Origin: Cinnamomum chago
Lineage: Eukaryota; Streptophyta; Magnoliopsida; Laurales; Lauraceae
Direction: 5' to 3'
NCBI GenBank assembly: GCA_038049695.1
Contig: CP142454.1
Span: 16,872,501 to 16,936,500, forward strand
DNA length: 64,000 nt
Shown here: positions 47,027 through 58,520 of the stretch, piece after piece
How positions within the stretch are numbered: position 1 is the first letter of the stretch
Layout of the letters: the number at the start of each line of letters is the position of its first letter
Notes under the pieces: generated by a model
Databases searched by the model: none
What the model was told of the DNA's origin: nothing
The model's input: the letters and a program-made list of their open reading frames with translations, nothing else
Made by a program: the position numbers and the translations under genes

Positions 47027-50000
47027 CACTTGCCAGTGATGTGCTTTGCCTTTGCATGTGATTGCAAAGCATTTTCTGAGTTAAAAGTCCTGCACAATGG
47101 AAATGAGTGAACACATTAGAATCAAGCACGTTTTAGAAAATCCAGCAAGAGCCATGAAAGAAGATCATGAATTACTAAAAAAGGGTGGTCATAATAGACC
47201 CTATGAGGATCACATGGTGAATCAAGCTGAGTTAAAAATCATGTCATACACATGTCGGTTCCACCTCCAGGCTCCAACTGTACTTGCGTGGAAGTGAAAC
47301 AGTCCTAAGGGTGACAAACAGGTGGGTCGAGTCGGATAAAAACATATTGGGTAGACCCGTGTTTATAAATTGAACCATTGAAGCCTTAAACCATATCTGA
47401 CCCATTTTTTAAACAGGTCGAGCATTCTCAACCCAGGACAGATTTGGGTCAACCCAACCCAACCCAACCCAACCCACATAACCCGAGAAGAAGAAAGAAA
47501 GAATGAGGAAGAAACAACTATGGTTGGAAACTAGGGTTTTCGGGCCAAGAGGTACGAGCTGCGAAATTGTGGAGGAATCAACCAAAAGGAGGAACAAAGA
47601 GGTCATTACCATTCACCATATCAATCTCAACAAACGCTTGGATGAATGCACATCTGAGAAGATGGCTTTTAGAGAGCTAGAAAAAAGATCAGGAAATACA
47701 AACAAGACTAATACCCTTCCTTCTCCTTCCTTCTCCTTTTCTATACCTTTATCAAGGGAAAAAATAATAATAATAAATCCAGAGATTCTTTGAGGGGCCT
47801 TAGCCTGGTACAGGACACGCCACTTATTATCTCAGAGGCTCTGAATGCTCAAGCTCAGCAGCAGCCAGCAGATTCCACAACTCAACCCAAAGATCCTCCA
47901 ACAGAAAAAATGAGTTTCCACTAGAATAGCATTAGTGCATTTGTGCTGGGCCCTCTTTGTTTTTGAAGGGCTGGGTTCCCTTTGGTTGTCCACAAATCAA
48001 TTGGTCGACTCATGGCAGGAGTAGTGGTGAAGATAGCAAGGAGCTCGACTCATTTGCACATTGTTGAGGTCCCACAACAGGGGCTTAAGGGATTGGGAAG
48101 ATGGAGTTGCACTCTTTTGCACATCTTTTGAGAGTGGTTTTCTGTGATAGCAAGGAGGTGGGAAGATCTTGGTATCTCTGCTCGGATGTTTTTTGACAAA
48201 GTGATTCCTTTTCAACTCATGTTAAAATCTCAATGCAATTTGGATTTTGCATAAGTCACACCATGAGAAAAAGCAAGAAAGAGAAACAAAGAAGAGGAGT
48301 ATGATTGGATCAAAAGGGTTGACCCAACCCGTTTTTCCGCCTGTCAGGATTATCTGACCTGTGACCTACCTCTTTAGGATGCAGGTCAAATAAGGGTAGG
48401 GTTACTGAGTCGAGTCAGAACTTGCCACCCCTAGGTGCTTCCTTCTCAGGTGAATATGCATTGCATTTCATAAACAGAGTAAAACTTATTGATGTAATAG
48501 ACTTGGTAATATATGTATAGATTTCCATGTGATAAAAAAATGGATTAAAAAAATTGAAAGAAAGACAACAAAAAGTTGACCACTGAGAGAAACAACAGGT
48601 TTGGCAAATTCCTATTTGATTCCTCTGGACTCTTCAGAAATAACGCTTCCTAAAAAAGTTTTAAGGATCAAGGGGAGACATAAATCATACATGGGACCAT
48701 CAAAACTTCACTTTATGAAGATTAATCATAGGGGTTTGTTGTCCACTGCAGATCTCCACACTTGACACTTCACTCTTAACTCCCATGTTATAAGCCCTTT
48801 CCTAAATATTCTAAGCAATTCAACATAAATCTGCCAATTGACCACAATATGAACCAAATTGAGTTAAAAACGATGCCATGCACATGTTAGTTCCAACTCT
48901 AGGTGGACTTACTGGAAATGAAATTTGGATCTTTCTTCATAAAGGAACCAACATTTGACAATGCAATAGACCATGTAATATATGTAGATATTAACAGGAT
49001 TACAAGATGTCAAGATGCACTAAAAATTAAAAGAGAGAAAAAAAAAAAAAAACCTACTGAAAAAAATATGAGATAGCAATAAGTTGACCATTGAGATCAA
49101 CAACCTCTTAAGGCACAGTTGGCAAATTCCAATTTACTTAACTGAATTCCTCAAAATGGCCCTTTTCCGTAAAGGGTTAAAAGTGAAGGATTGAGGGTCG
49201 ATATACATGGGACCATTGAATTTTCCCTCCATTGGCTTTTCCCTCATTTGATAGGAAATGATTACTCATACTTCACCGTATGAATACGAATCATGGGAGT
49301 TTGATGTCCCTTGTGGATCACCCTTGACATTTCCTCTTAGTTCCAATGATATAAGCCCCTCTCCTAAGAATTCTAAGCAATAGGATTGAGGAATGAGGAT
49401 CGATATGAATCTGCCAACTGCTCCCATGGAAGTTGAAAATTTCCTTGGTTGAAAAGAGAGAAGTTTACTTGCTACAGGAATTGCAAGTGGCTTGGCCACC
49501 AGATTTTGGGGTATTTGGCTTCGACGTGTTATCATTTGCATGCTTCCGTCCAGCCTGTTTTGATGGGTAAGGAGTTGCTGTATGACCGCCCTTCTTGCCA
49601 TCAGTAGCTGCTCATGTTTGTTTCATTAGTACCACATATAACTTTTTTTTTTAATGGTAACTTTCATTAAAAACAGAAAACACAGTAGTACAAAAGGATT
49701 ATATTGATCCGGACATAGGTAAAAACAAGCAAAAGTACAATCTTTAAATCCCCAAACATAACAAACTACTCAGCTACATATAAGTATTTCTTCAATAAGT
49801 AGTACCACATATAACTTTGGAAATGACTAATAGAAATGGCTAAATAAGTATTTCTTCAACAAAGAAAAATTGGCAACTGGAATCATGTAGGGGAATCCTG
49901 TGTTGAGCCAAAATAATTCAATGTGTGTATGTATAGTCATTTAAAGAGTAAGACCACCTGACTTTTGACCGCTTTTTGCAACCAACTTAACCTTCTTTTC

Positions 50001-53000
50001 CATAACAGGCGTCTTCATGGCAGATTCTATGGGTCGCTTTTTACCTGCTTCGGCCTTGATGGAAAGGAAAACAGGGTCAGGATGTGATGTTGAACAGAGA
50101 ATAAATAAGCTTATATAATATAGGACTTCACAAATTTGGAAAGCAAGCAATTTCACTTTAGAGAAGCCATTAACCTTCTTTGGTGTAGCCTCATCTTCCT
50201 CGGAGCTTTCATCTTCTGAATCTTCATCCTCATCATCCTCATCACTGTCATTCCCAGATCCAACCATATCCTAAAGGAGAGTTAAAATGTAAAAACCAAA
50301 GGAAAAAAAAAAAATCCTTCCATCCTAAGCCAACTGCACTACTAGCTCCACAATTCTATAAAAAAGCGTGGAATTGGATCTTAGCAACATTAAGACACAT
50401 TGACAATAATATTTAAAAAATATTTCTAAGACAACAAAGAAGATTGAGTAAGCTTTTACAGAAATGAGTAATCAACAGAAAATAGAAAAATGAGAAATTA
50501 ATAGAAATTAGGAAACAATGTCATTAAACAATCCTAACCTGCTAATACAACAAGGAAATTTAAACAGATAAAATTTTTATAAAAACTAAATTACCTAAAA
50601 AATGAAATCTTGAATTGGAAATCTTAGCAACATTAAGACACATTGACAATAATATTTTAAAAATATTTCTAAGACAACAAAGAAGATTGAGTAAGCTTTT
50701 ACAGAAATGAGTAATCAACAGAAAATAGAAAAATGAGAAATTAATAGAAATTAGGAAACAATGTCATTAAACAATCCTAACCTGCTAATACAACAAGGAA
50801 ATTTAAACAGATAAAAAAATATAAAAATGAAATCTTGAACTGTGATAATCATTAATTAACAGAATAACAAAGGAATCTAAGAATATCCTTATAACAAAAA
50901 AAAAAAAGAAGGGATAACTACATGTAGAAGCCATGGCTTTAAGATCTCTTTCTAGGAGAAATGTTCTCCTACAAGCAACCCTACATGCAGTCTAGCTTTG
51001 TGGGTCCCATCTGTGCCCTCCTTTGATAAGTGCAGGCCCTTTCACACTTTCATCCCCCAATATTCTAGCACTAGGCACAATTTCACTCTCAACAAACTTT
51101 ATCCGTTGCTGTATTGAATCTCTAAGAAATCTATGGTTAAAGATCAGTGAACTTTATCACTATTAAATCAGGGGCTAGGATGACCTAAGAGGGCTGATTT
51201 TTCTGTTCACCCTTTTCCATAAGGAGACCTTTCCAGTTTCCACGTACCCCACCCCCATTGATTAGTAGGCATCTAAGGAAGGCCTCACGAGCCAGACTGA
51301 ATATGAGACGAATGCAGTGAGGAGAACATTACCCCTCTTTGTAGAGCTTGTTATTAGAATGGTTTTAAAACGTGGGACTCGGACAATGAACTGGGCAAGG
51401 CCAAAACATTGACGTATCCGCCGATATACAAGTGCTACATTGATATATCAGTTTATTTTGGCACTTTTACTGCAAAATTTAAAATTTCTATAAAAAATAA
51501 TCAAAAACCAAAAAAAAATACAAATCTTTATTTGTTAACATATTGAGAATGAAGTTTCAATATATTTTAAGTCCCAAACTAAACACATCAAAATTAGAAT
51601 CTGACAAAGATAAAACCTTTACCAATAGAGCCATAAAACTTTGTTTCAGCCAAATTTTAAAACCATGTTTTTTTCTTCGAATGATCATTAGGCAACGGAT
51701 AAATGATGCAGCTGGAGTGGTGTCAAAGGATCCACCCGATCTTCTCAAAGCCAAGCTTAACACAATTATATATAAGATTTCATCTCAAAACGAGGATAAA
51801 AGCTGAATATTCTTGAATATTAATTTTAGAATATTCATGGTCCTTAAATAGGAATCTTAGACATCCAAGGAAAGTTTTCAGTTGTATATGGATTTCCTTT
51901 TCTTAAATATATTTATTGAACTCAAGACCCAAGAAAAACAAGACTAAAAATAAGAAAGAACTTAAATGAAATAATAACAACAACACTCCAATGATAATAT
52001 TGCTCAATTGGTGGGATTGGGACTCCTGCTATACACAGTTGGGCCTGTTAGAACAACCATGTGCCATAGGCATGGGCCCAATGGACTTGGGCATGGCCCA
52101 ATGGACTTACACACACTTGATGTGGTCCGGCGTGCATCAATAAATGAACACCTTTTTCAAAGTATTTACTTAGGAAGATACACACCTCATCTTCATCCGA
52201 ATCTTCTTCCTCAGATGATTCATCATCAGAATCATCATATTTATCATTATGTTTTTCTGGTTCCACTATTTTCACCTTTGGTTTAGCATCAGAGGCTTCA
52301 GGTTTGGTACCATTAGCCTTAGTAGCAGTTAGCTTGGGCTTCTCATCCTTAACCTCATTCTTTCCTAAAATATCAATCACGTGTCACAGTGTAAGTAACC
52401 CCAAAACAAGCATTTGATTGTTACAATTGTAAAATACAACTTCCAGAAAAGGAAAGCAAAACAAACCATTTTCTTTTGCTAGAAATGCATGATCCCCCTC
52501 AGAATCAGAATCAGTATCTGAAGGATTTAAAATTAGAACAGATATCATATGTTAAAAGAAAAGGTATCAGAAATAAGGCAGAGTAAACAACCAACAATAA
52601 GATATCCAAAACAAATATTGAAGGCTACCTGATAAGTCCTCAGATGTGATAATGAGAAAAGCATATGGTCAAGGATCAAAACAAATAACAGAATATCCAC
52701 CCAAAGTAAAATGCTACAACAAGCTATTCAACAACAAAAGAGGAAACCACTCGCAAAGGAACAATCCAAAGGATATTCTTCTTCAAATGGAGTTGTATAA
52801 TAACCACAAAAGTAAACACTCCCATGCTTCCAGTTGTGAGATAGTTCAAATTCTTTCTCGAAAACCAGATCAAATGACATGTGGGTACACTTCTCTGATG
52901 AAAGTATCCCAATGACTAACTTCTGACCACCAATCTTCACAGAGAGAGGCACTGAGTCACTTCCTTTGTCCTTTTTTACCTCTCCAAGTGATGCCTACAA

Positions 53001-55286
53001 GACCATATTAAGATCAATAGAGCATTTCATTGTAAAATGCATGCATCAATAAGCATTTCATTATAAAATTCATGCTTGTGAAAAATATTACACTATCTAA
53101 AAGAAAATAAAACAGAGCTTTGATTTCTGACATGTACCTGTGAGAGATGCAAAAGTTTGCCATTAGTTGCAGGATCACACTTAATTGGCTGTCCAGCTTT
53201 CACCTCAACACCTGGACAACATAAAAAGTTATAGAAGAGCCTGCTTCAGCTAGAATTGGTCAAATGGAACCACCAAAATGATAGTAGTAGTAGTATAGTG
53301 GTAGTGGACAATGTTATTTCTACATGCCAAATCACAATTTATAAGCTGTGTACGTGACAATATGAAATTAGACATGCAAACTCAAATCTCAACTCATAAT
53401 ATGACATGCAACTATTTTGTAGTTTGCATACAACTAAGGGCTTTTGCATATATTTCTAAAAATAATTAGAGTTCTCAGCCAAAATGCCAAAATGAACTCA
53501 AAACTGGAAAAACTCTTTTTAAATGTGTGGTTGGGTTTGGCCAGTGCTCTGAACAAAAAATTGTTAGGCCATCTCGACCAAATCGAACCAAATTGACCGA
53601 CTATGTCCTAGAGCCTGACTGTAGGGACTGTCGGGCCTCAGAGTTGCAATGGCTTGTAAGTGTCCATTTCATAATGGTTCAATCCATTGGCAGATAGTGA
53701 TCTGATTTTGTGTCAAATTGATATGCTTGGTCTATAAGTGGCAAGTCACTTCATGGGCCCTGGTAACATTAAATCCTCCCAATTACACTATTCTTTGCTT
53801 GTACACCATTACCTTCAAAATTATTTCCAACATGCCTACTACCACCCAAGGGACAATACTTTTAAAATAGCAACCGCCATTTTTGAGAGCGATTAAATCC
53901 TCCCAATTACACTATTCTTTGCTGGTACACCATTACCTTCAAAATTATTTCCAACATGCCTACTACCACCCATTGGACAATACTTTTAAAATAACAACCA
54001 CCATTTTTGAGAGCAACCTTGGCAAATTCTTGATACAAAACATAGTACTTAACTCAGAATGGAAAAATGCACATTGCAGCATAGAATGGACAAATAAATA
54101 AGGTTTCAAATTTATTCGCAAGTGACCAAAGATGCCCACAGTTAAGTTTAAACATGCATCTGGAGAATTAAATTAGCATATTTCAAGGCAACATTCAACA
54201 AATAATATAGCTGATAACAAGTGACTAGAAAGACTGAAGAACTGGATGAACTTCCAAAAGAGGTGAAAAATAATTCAAACGTATACAAGGGAAGCCATAT
54301 GGAAGTGAAATAAAGTGGACATTTTCTTAAAAATAAAAACCCACCTTGTAAGTATTTGTATAACTACTAGGAGCAATATTCGCATAATAGTTAAGAGCAA
54401 TGGTAGATAAAAATGAAATTGGCGTACAGCGCAAACCTAAAGAAATAAACACCTATGAAGAGCAGCAGACAAGTTGAATCACTTGGATCACTCTTTTTAT
54501 TTTCAAAGAGAAAAATAGAGGTTTCATTGTTATGTTAGGCAGAGGTGTAATAACTAAAACCAAGAACAAATTGGGAAAACAAAAGGGGGAAATTCTCTTT
54601 AACAAAAAAGTCTTTGCAATTATTCATATAACTGTAAATGAGCAACATTCATGTACCAGTTAAGTGCAATACTAATGTAAAGCTGAAATTGACAAACGAT
54701 TGTGAAGAAGCAAACATCTAAACAGTCCATTATGAACCCAACAACTGGACATTGAATATCATTCATCAGTTTGATTAACTCTTTTCAACTTTAGAGTGCT
54801 TAAACCCTGATGGATGGAATCCAATCATCCCTTGGGTTCTATCAAAAACATTCATGCCACTATAAGATTTAGTATCATCTGCAGCATAATCCATCCAAAA
54901 TGCCACCCCCACACACCCCTCCAACACCTAATGATCAGTTTGTATCATCAGTAGCTGAGCCCCACCTTGGGACCCTTCTCTGGGTGTCAACAAAAAAAGA
55001 CACCATCGCTTTCAAACAGAGCCATCAGCATGTACAGTAATCTGAATCACACGAATAGCTAATCCAAAACAAATGGCATACAAAAATATTCAAGAATCCT
55101 CTGATGAGACCCGTTTTACAATGAAATCATATGAATTCAATTCCATGAAAACAAAGAGGCACTTTACAGAACCAGAAACCTAGAAATGGAAGCATAACCA
55201 TGCAAGAAATAAGCTACAAACGAAACCCAATCGATGGATTAAAGGAAATGAAGCTGAGACAACTGACCCCAAAACTCCATCTCCAT
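47027..55286 (-). CDS. HD2-type (plant nucleoplasmin-like) histone deacetylase, copy B
   Basis: Exons in transcript order: 55286-55268, 53211-53138, 52994-52777, 52645-52629, 52517-52467, 52364-52186, 50270-50175, 50054-49958, 49607-49469 and 47099-47027, giving 320 aa. The family's usual MEFWG start is at 55280; the ATG at 55286 is in frame two codons earlier and is the first in a reasonable context, so both are possible. Domains follow copy A: N-terminal HD2 domain, VYFCGYYT, acidic DDSDDESSEEEDSDEDE and DEDDEDEDSEDESSEEDE tracts, a KKRP...EKKVKL basic stretch and a C2H2 finger (C293, C296, H309, H314, counted from MEFWG). The last intron is 2.4 kb and again splits the finger after CNSCSK. 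Exon 4 is 17 nt after an AT-AC intron. Exon 9 has nine extra codons (RKHANDNTS region) relative to copy A. Exons 2, 3, 5 and 8 have identical lengths in both copies, so they are a duplicated pair. Confidence 0.92.
50370..50816. repeat. Direct duplication of about 200 bp in HD2 copy B intron 6
   Basis: A block beginning 'cttagcaacattaagacaca' near 50380 and ending 'tttaaacagataaaa' near 50573 recurs almost unchanged 243 bp later (about 50623-50816). A diverged single relative lies in copy A intron 6 (about 39410-39560), so the doubling is specific to copy B and recent. Confidence 0.9.
52646..52776 (-). other. U12-type AT-AC intron (131 bp) in HD2 copy B
   Basis: It opens with ATATCCTTT, has the same TCCTTGAC branch-like site as copy A, and closes in ATCAC before a 17-nt exon 4 (52645-52629). 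Lengths of 14 nt in A and 17 nt in B both equal 2 modulo 3, so both restore frame only with an AC acceptor. The protein then reads FEEESEDLSDTDSDSEGD. Confidence 0.75.
53768..54015. repeat. Tandem duplication, 124-bp unit, in HD2 copy B intron 1
   Basis: 'aaatcctcccaattacacta' starts at 53771 and again at 53895. The units are nearly identical through 'tttttgagagc'. Recent local duplication, non-coding. Confidence 0.9.
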
Positions 55287-55371
55287 GTCTGGAAGTAATG
55301 CGGGGGCAAAATGAGAGTTTGGTCGGAGGAGAGCGCAGAAGCAGCGAGCGAGATGAGAATTTTGTATTTTT

Positions 55372-55414
55372 TAGGGTTTAGGGTTTACGATGGTATTTAT
55401 AAAGGAATTCCCGC
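55372..55414 (-). promoter_or_regulatory. Core promoter of HD2 copy B
   Basis: Reading the - strand: E2F-like gcgggaa (55414-55408), a clear TATA box tataaata (55401-55394), then two overlapping telo-boxes aaaccctaaaccctaa (about 55386-55371), some 85 bp before the start codon. The telo-boxes fall near the expected transcription start. Copy A keeps the E2F-like site and a weaker TATA but only 'gtaaacc' at this place. Confidence 0.65.
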
Positions 55415-55606
55415 TTCTATAGACGCTCTACGCCTTTGTATTTTTTTGCCCTCGCCTCCCAACTAGGGGCCGCAATAGGTGGGTTTAGAAAGAATGGGGC
55501 GCTGGTGTATAATTTTTTATATCAAACTAGCCCAATGGGCAATGGCTACAAGTTGGTTTGGTAGAATTGCAATTGTGATAGATTAGTGATTTGTCATATA
55601 ATGAAA

Positions 55607-56083
55607 CTAGCATATGGTCAACATTGCAATTTTAATATTCACATATTAAAAAAGCGTTCCTTATCTGCAGTTCTTATCTTATTAGGATACCTTGAAATAA
55701 ATATTCATGTATTAAAAGAAATTCATAAATTTTAGGAAAAAAAAAGAGAAAATTATGAGCTCACATGTTTATGTAATCCAAACGAGGATTTGACTAGAAA
55801 GTGGATGGCAGATTTTGAATAAAAATTGAGTGTTCGCAGGAAAAGAAAGATAGATCTTTGAAATTTGAAGAGTGGTTATCAGTGCTTTCAATTAAGAGAT
55901 AGAGTGATTTACCCAAAAAAAAAAAAAAAGAATGAGATAAAGTGAGTATTTGCTTGGGATAGAAAGTTGTGAATAGTTAGATGAGATAACTGGGGATAGA
56001 AGATTTGAAGAAAAAAATATCTATACTCAAAATCCCAACCAAGAGTCGAAATTAAAAGCCAAAATTATTGGCTTTAATATAGA
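55607..56083 (-). mobile_element. Helitron-like element 1
   Basis: On the - strand it starts TCTATATTAAAGCC and ends GCTAG before T. The body matches elements 2 and 3 ('tattcatgtattaaaa', 'gataaag', 'gatttgaag'-type blocks). The 3' hairpin seen in the other two is missing, so this copy is degraded. No Rep or helicase sequence. Confidence 0.5.
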
Positions 56084-56087
56084 ATAA

Positions 56088-56508
56088 CTAGCATGATAAC
56101 TCGTGCTCAGCATAGGTATTGCCAATGTTGCAACTTAAATATCCATGTATTAAAAAAATACTCATAAAATTTAGAAAAGAATGCAAAAAGAAGAAAAGAT
56201 AATGAGAGCACTTGTTTATGTAATCTGAGAGATGGTGGAATTAAAAAAAAAGGACAAAGGAAAATTGGGGTGGAAAGGGAATGGTAGAGTTTGGGTAGAA
56301 AGAGAGTTGTTGTAAAGAAGAAGACGTAGGACTTTGAAAAGTGGGGAAAGATATGCGTGGTTTGATAAAGAGATAAAGCATGTAATTTACATAAGATAAA
56401 GCAGTGACAACACCGAAAACATTTGAAAAAAAAAAAAGAATTAACCTACTTTCAAAACCGTAATCACCGTTCAAAATTACAACCAAAACCCTTGGCTTTA
56501 ATACATGA
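56088..56508 (-). mobile_element. Helitron-like element 2
   Basis: On the - strand it starts TCATGTATTAAAGCC and ends with a hairpin (ctatgctgagcacgag), eight bases, then CTAG before T. This is the standard Helitron layout: 5' TC, 3' hairpin, CTRR, insertion before T, and no target duplication. It is 421 bp and non-autonomous. Its end lies four bases from the start of element 1. Confidence 0.65.
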
Positions 56509-56972
56509 AAGAGGCTAAATGCACTCCATTCTTTTTCTTTTCACGCTCCCTTTCTCTCTACACACACCATTGGAGTGTGGGGACTTCATATGTTTCTTTG
56601 CACGGCCCCATAGTACCTAAACTAACCTCACCCCACCCCACCCCATCCCTTCCCTTCCGGTAACACTGACCAATAGGGGGAGAGAGAGCAAGAGAGAGAA
56701 AGGGGGAGAAAGAAAGAGGGAGAGGGAGAGACCAAGAGGGAGCGTGGGAGGGAGATAATCAAGGAAAGAGACAGGGAGTGGGAGAGTGGGCGGCGGCGGG
56801 CATGGAGAGGGAGAGCGAGCGGGGTCGGGCGACCGGCAATGTTAGGCAAGGAGAGGGAGGGAGGGGTAGTTTGGAGATTTTTTTATAGGAATATTTTGGT
56901 AATATTTTTAAAAAATGGTGAGTATGAAAAGGAAAGCGGTGTGCATCTAGCAACTTTCTTAATAAATTATAA

Positions 56973-57442
56973 CTAACACAATACCCCGTGCTAAGCACAG
57001 GTAGGTCAAAATATTGTAAGCTAAATATTTATATATAAAAAGACCAAACAATTTCAAAGGAAATCAAATTGACACAAAAAGGGATATAAAAATAAAAGAA
57101 AATTAACTCATAGATTTATTACCTTCTAACAAAAACCTCCAAATAATCATCATGGGCTAATCTTATTCCTAAATTTAGGAGAACTAATTGGTATAAAATA
57201 AGAATAGAAAAATTGGGGTAAAAAAACAATAGAAGAGGTGAAGAACAAAGAGAGTTTTTGAAAAAAGAAAAGGCAGAACATTGGAAGGTGGAGAGTGGAA
57301 GTGAGTGATTTCATGAGATAAAAATAGAATGTTGTATAAGATAAGTAGTCGGCTGAGAATGTAGAGTGTTTGGACAAAAAAAAAGGGATAACTTCCGGTC
57401 AAAATTGCAACCGACATTCAAGATTAAAGCCAAAATATATGA
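56973..57442 (-). mobile_element. Helitron-like element 3
   Basis: On the - strand it starts TCATATATTTTGGC after A and ends with a good hairpin (acctgtgcttagcacggggt), then ATTGTGTTAG before T. The terminal TTAG departs from CTRR by one base. The interior is related to elements 1 and 2. About 470 bp. Confidence 0.6.
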
Positions 57443-58520
57443 TAATAAGATTGGGACAAAATCTCTATTCTTATGAACCCAGACCGTGTTAGGTGACCCA
57501 TTGAACATGAGGCGTTGTCATTTTTCTACTTCCCCATGGGCTTTGGTTCAATACTTGAAGTAATTTATCACGCTGGAAACTATTCCCGGACGTGTTTGTA
57601 CGTATGGTTAATTGAAGTAAAGTAAGGTGAAGCATTAAATAAAGAGAGAATAAAATATAAGGGGTTACAATGATATCTTAGTTTTAATTGTTTGATATAA
57701 AATATTTTTGACTTTTTATATAGAAAAGTGAAGGCGGAGAAAGGGAGTTGCTTTTTTTACTTAAAAAAAAATGGAGGAAAATTTGAACTTGTGTAATATT
57801 AATATCACCCTTTTGTCTTTTCTTGTCGGGATAATGGAGGCTTTACCTCACCTCACCACACATCCTAAGAGGAATAGAGGATCCACCCTAACACATGAGC
57901 CCAGCTGGTCTATGCTGAATAGCTCAAATCAAATTAGAGCCCAACTTAGAATAATTTATTGGCCAGTCTATGACTGGGAAAACCTAGGTTGAGATGGACT
58001 CATGGACCTATTTTTTGACCCCACAAAAGGATGTCTGGGCAATTGTCTTCCTGAATACATTTATAGGGGCCAATGTGGCCCAACATATCTATCACAACTG
58101 GCCTTCTTTCATATTAAGGGCTAATAAAAAGCCAAGGATTGCGCCTCTTCTAAGGCCCATGGGAAAGCTAAGAGCCTAAAGTTAGGCCTATTTTGAATGG
58201 ACTATACTTCCACACGCTATGGCCTATGTGGATGAACCCATCAACTCTCAGTGCCCGGCATCTCTATATCCGTAAGAACTTTGCACACCCCTCACCTATT
58301 GTGGGGCCCATCAAATCAACAAACTGTGAGGTCCAATTGGCTCTTCTTTTATGATTAAAAAAAAAAAAAAAAACCCTCTCAGTTTTCTAAAATAATTTTC
58401 CAATTATCAACGTGATAACTTATAATAATATACAAGATAGTAGTTACAACAACGTAGCAAACAGGAAAGCAGGGGGGAAATAGAGCAGAATATGAAATGG
58501 ACACTTCACAGTAGATTTTG
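57443..58520. other. Intergenic DNA between the Helitrons and the kinase gene
   Basis: No gene is supported. The last 100-150 bases should be the kinase 3' UTR. The short ORFs at 57771-58179 show no domain or conserved motif. Confidence 0.5.
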
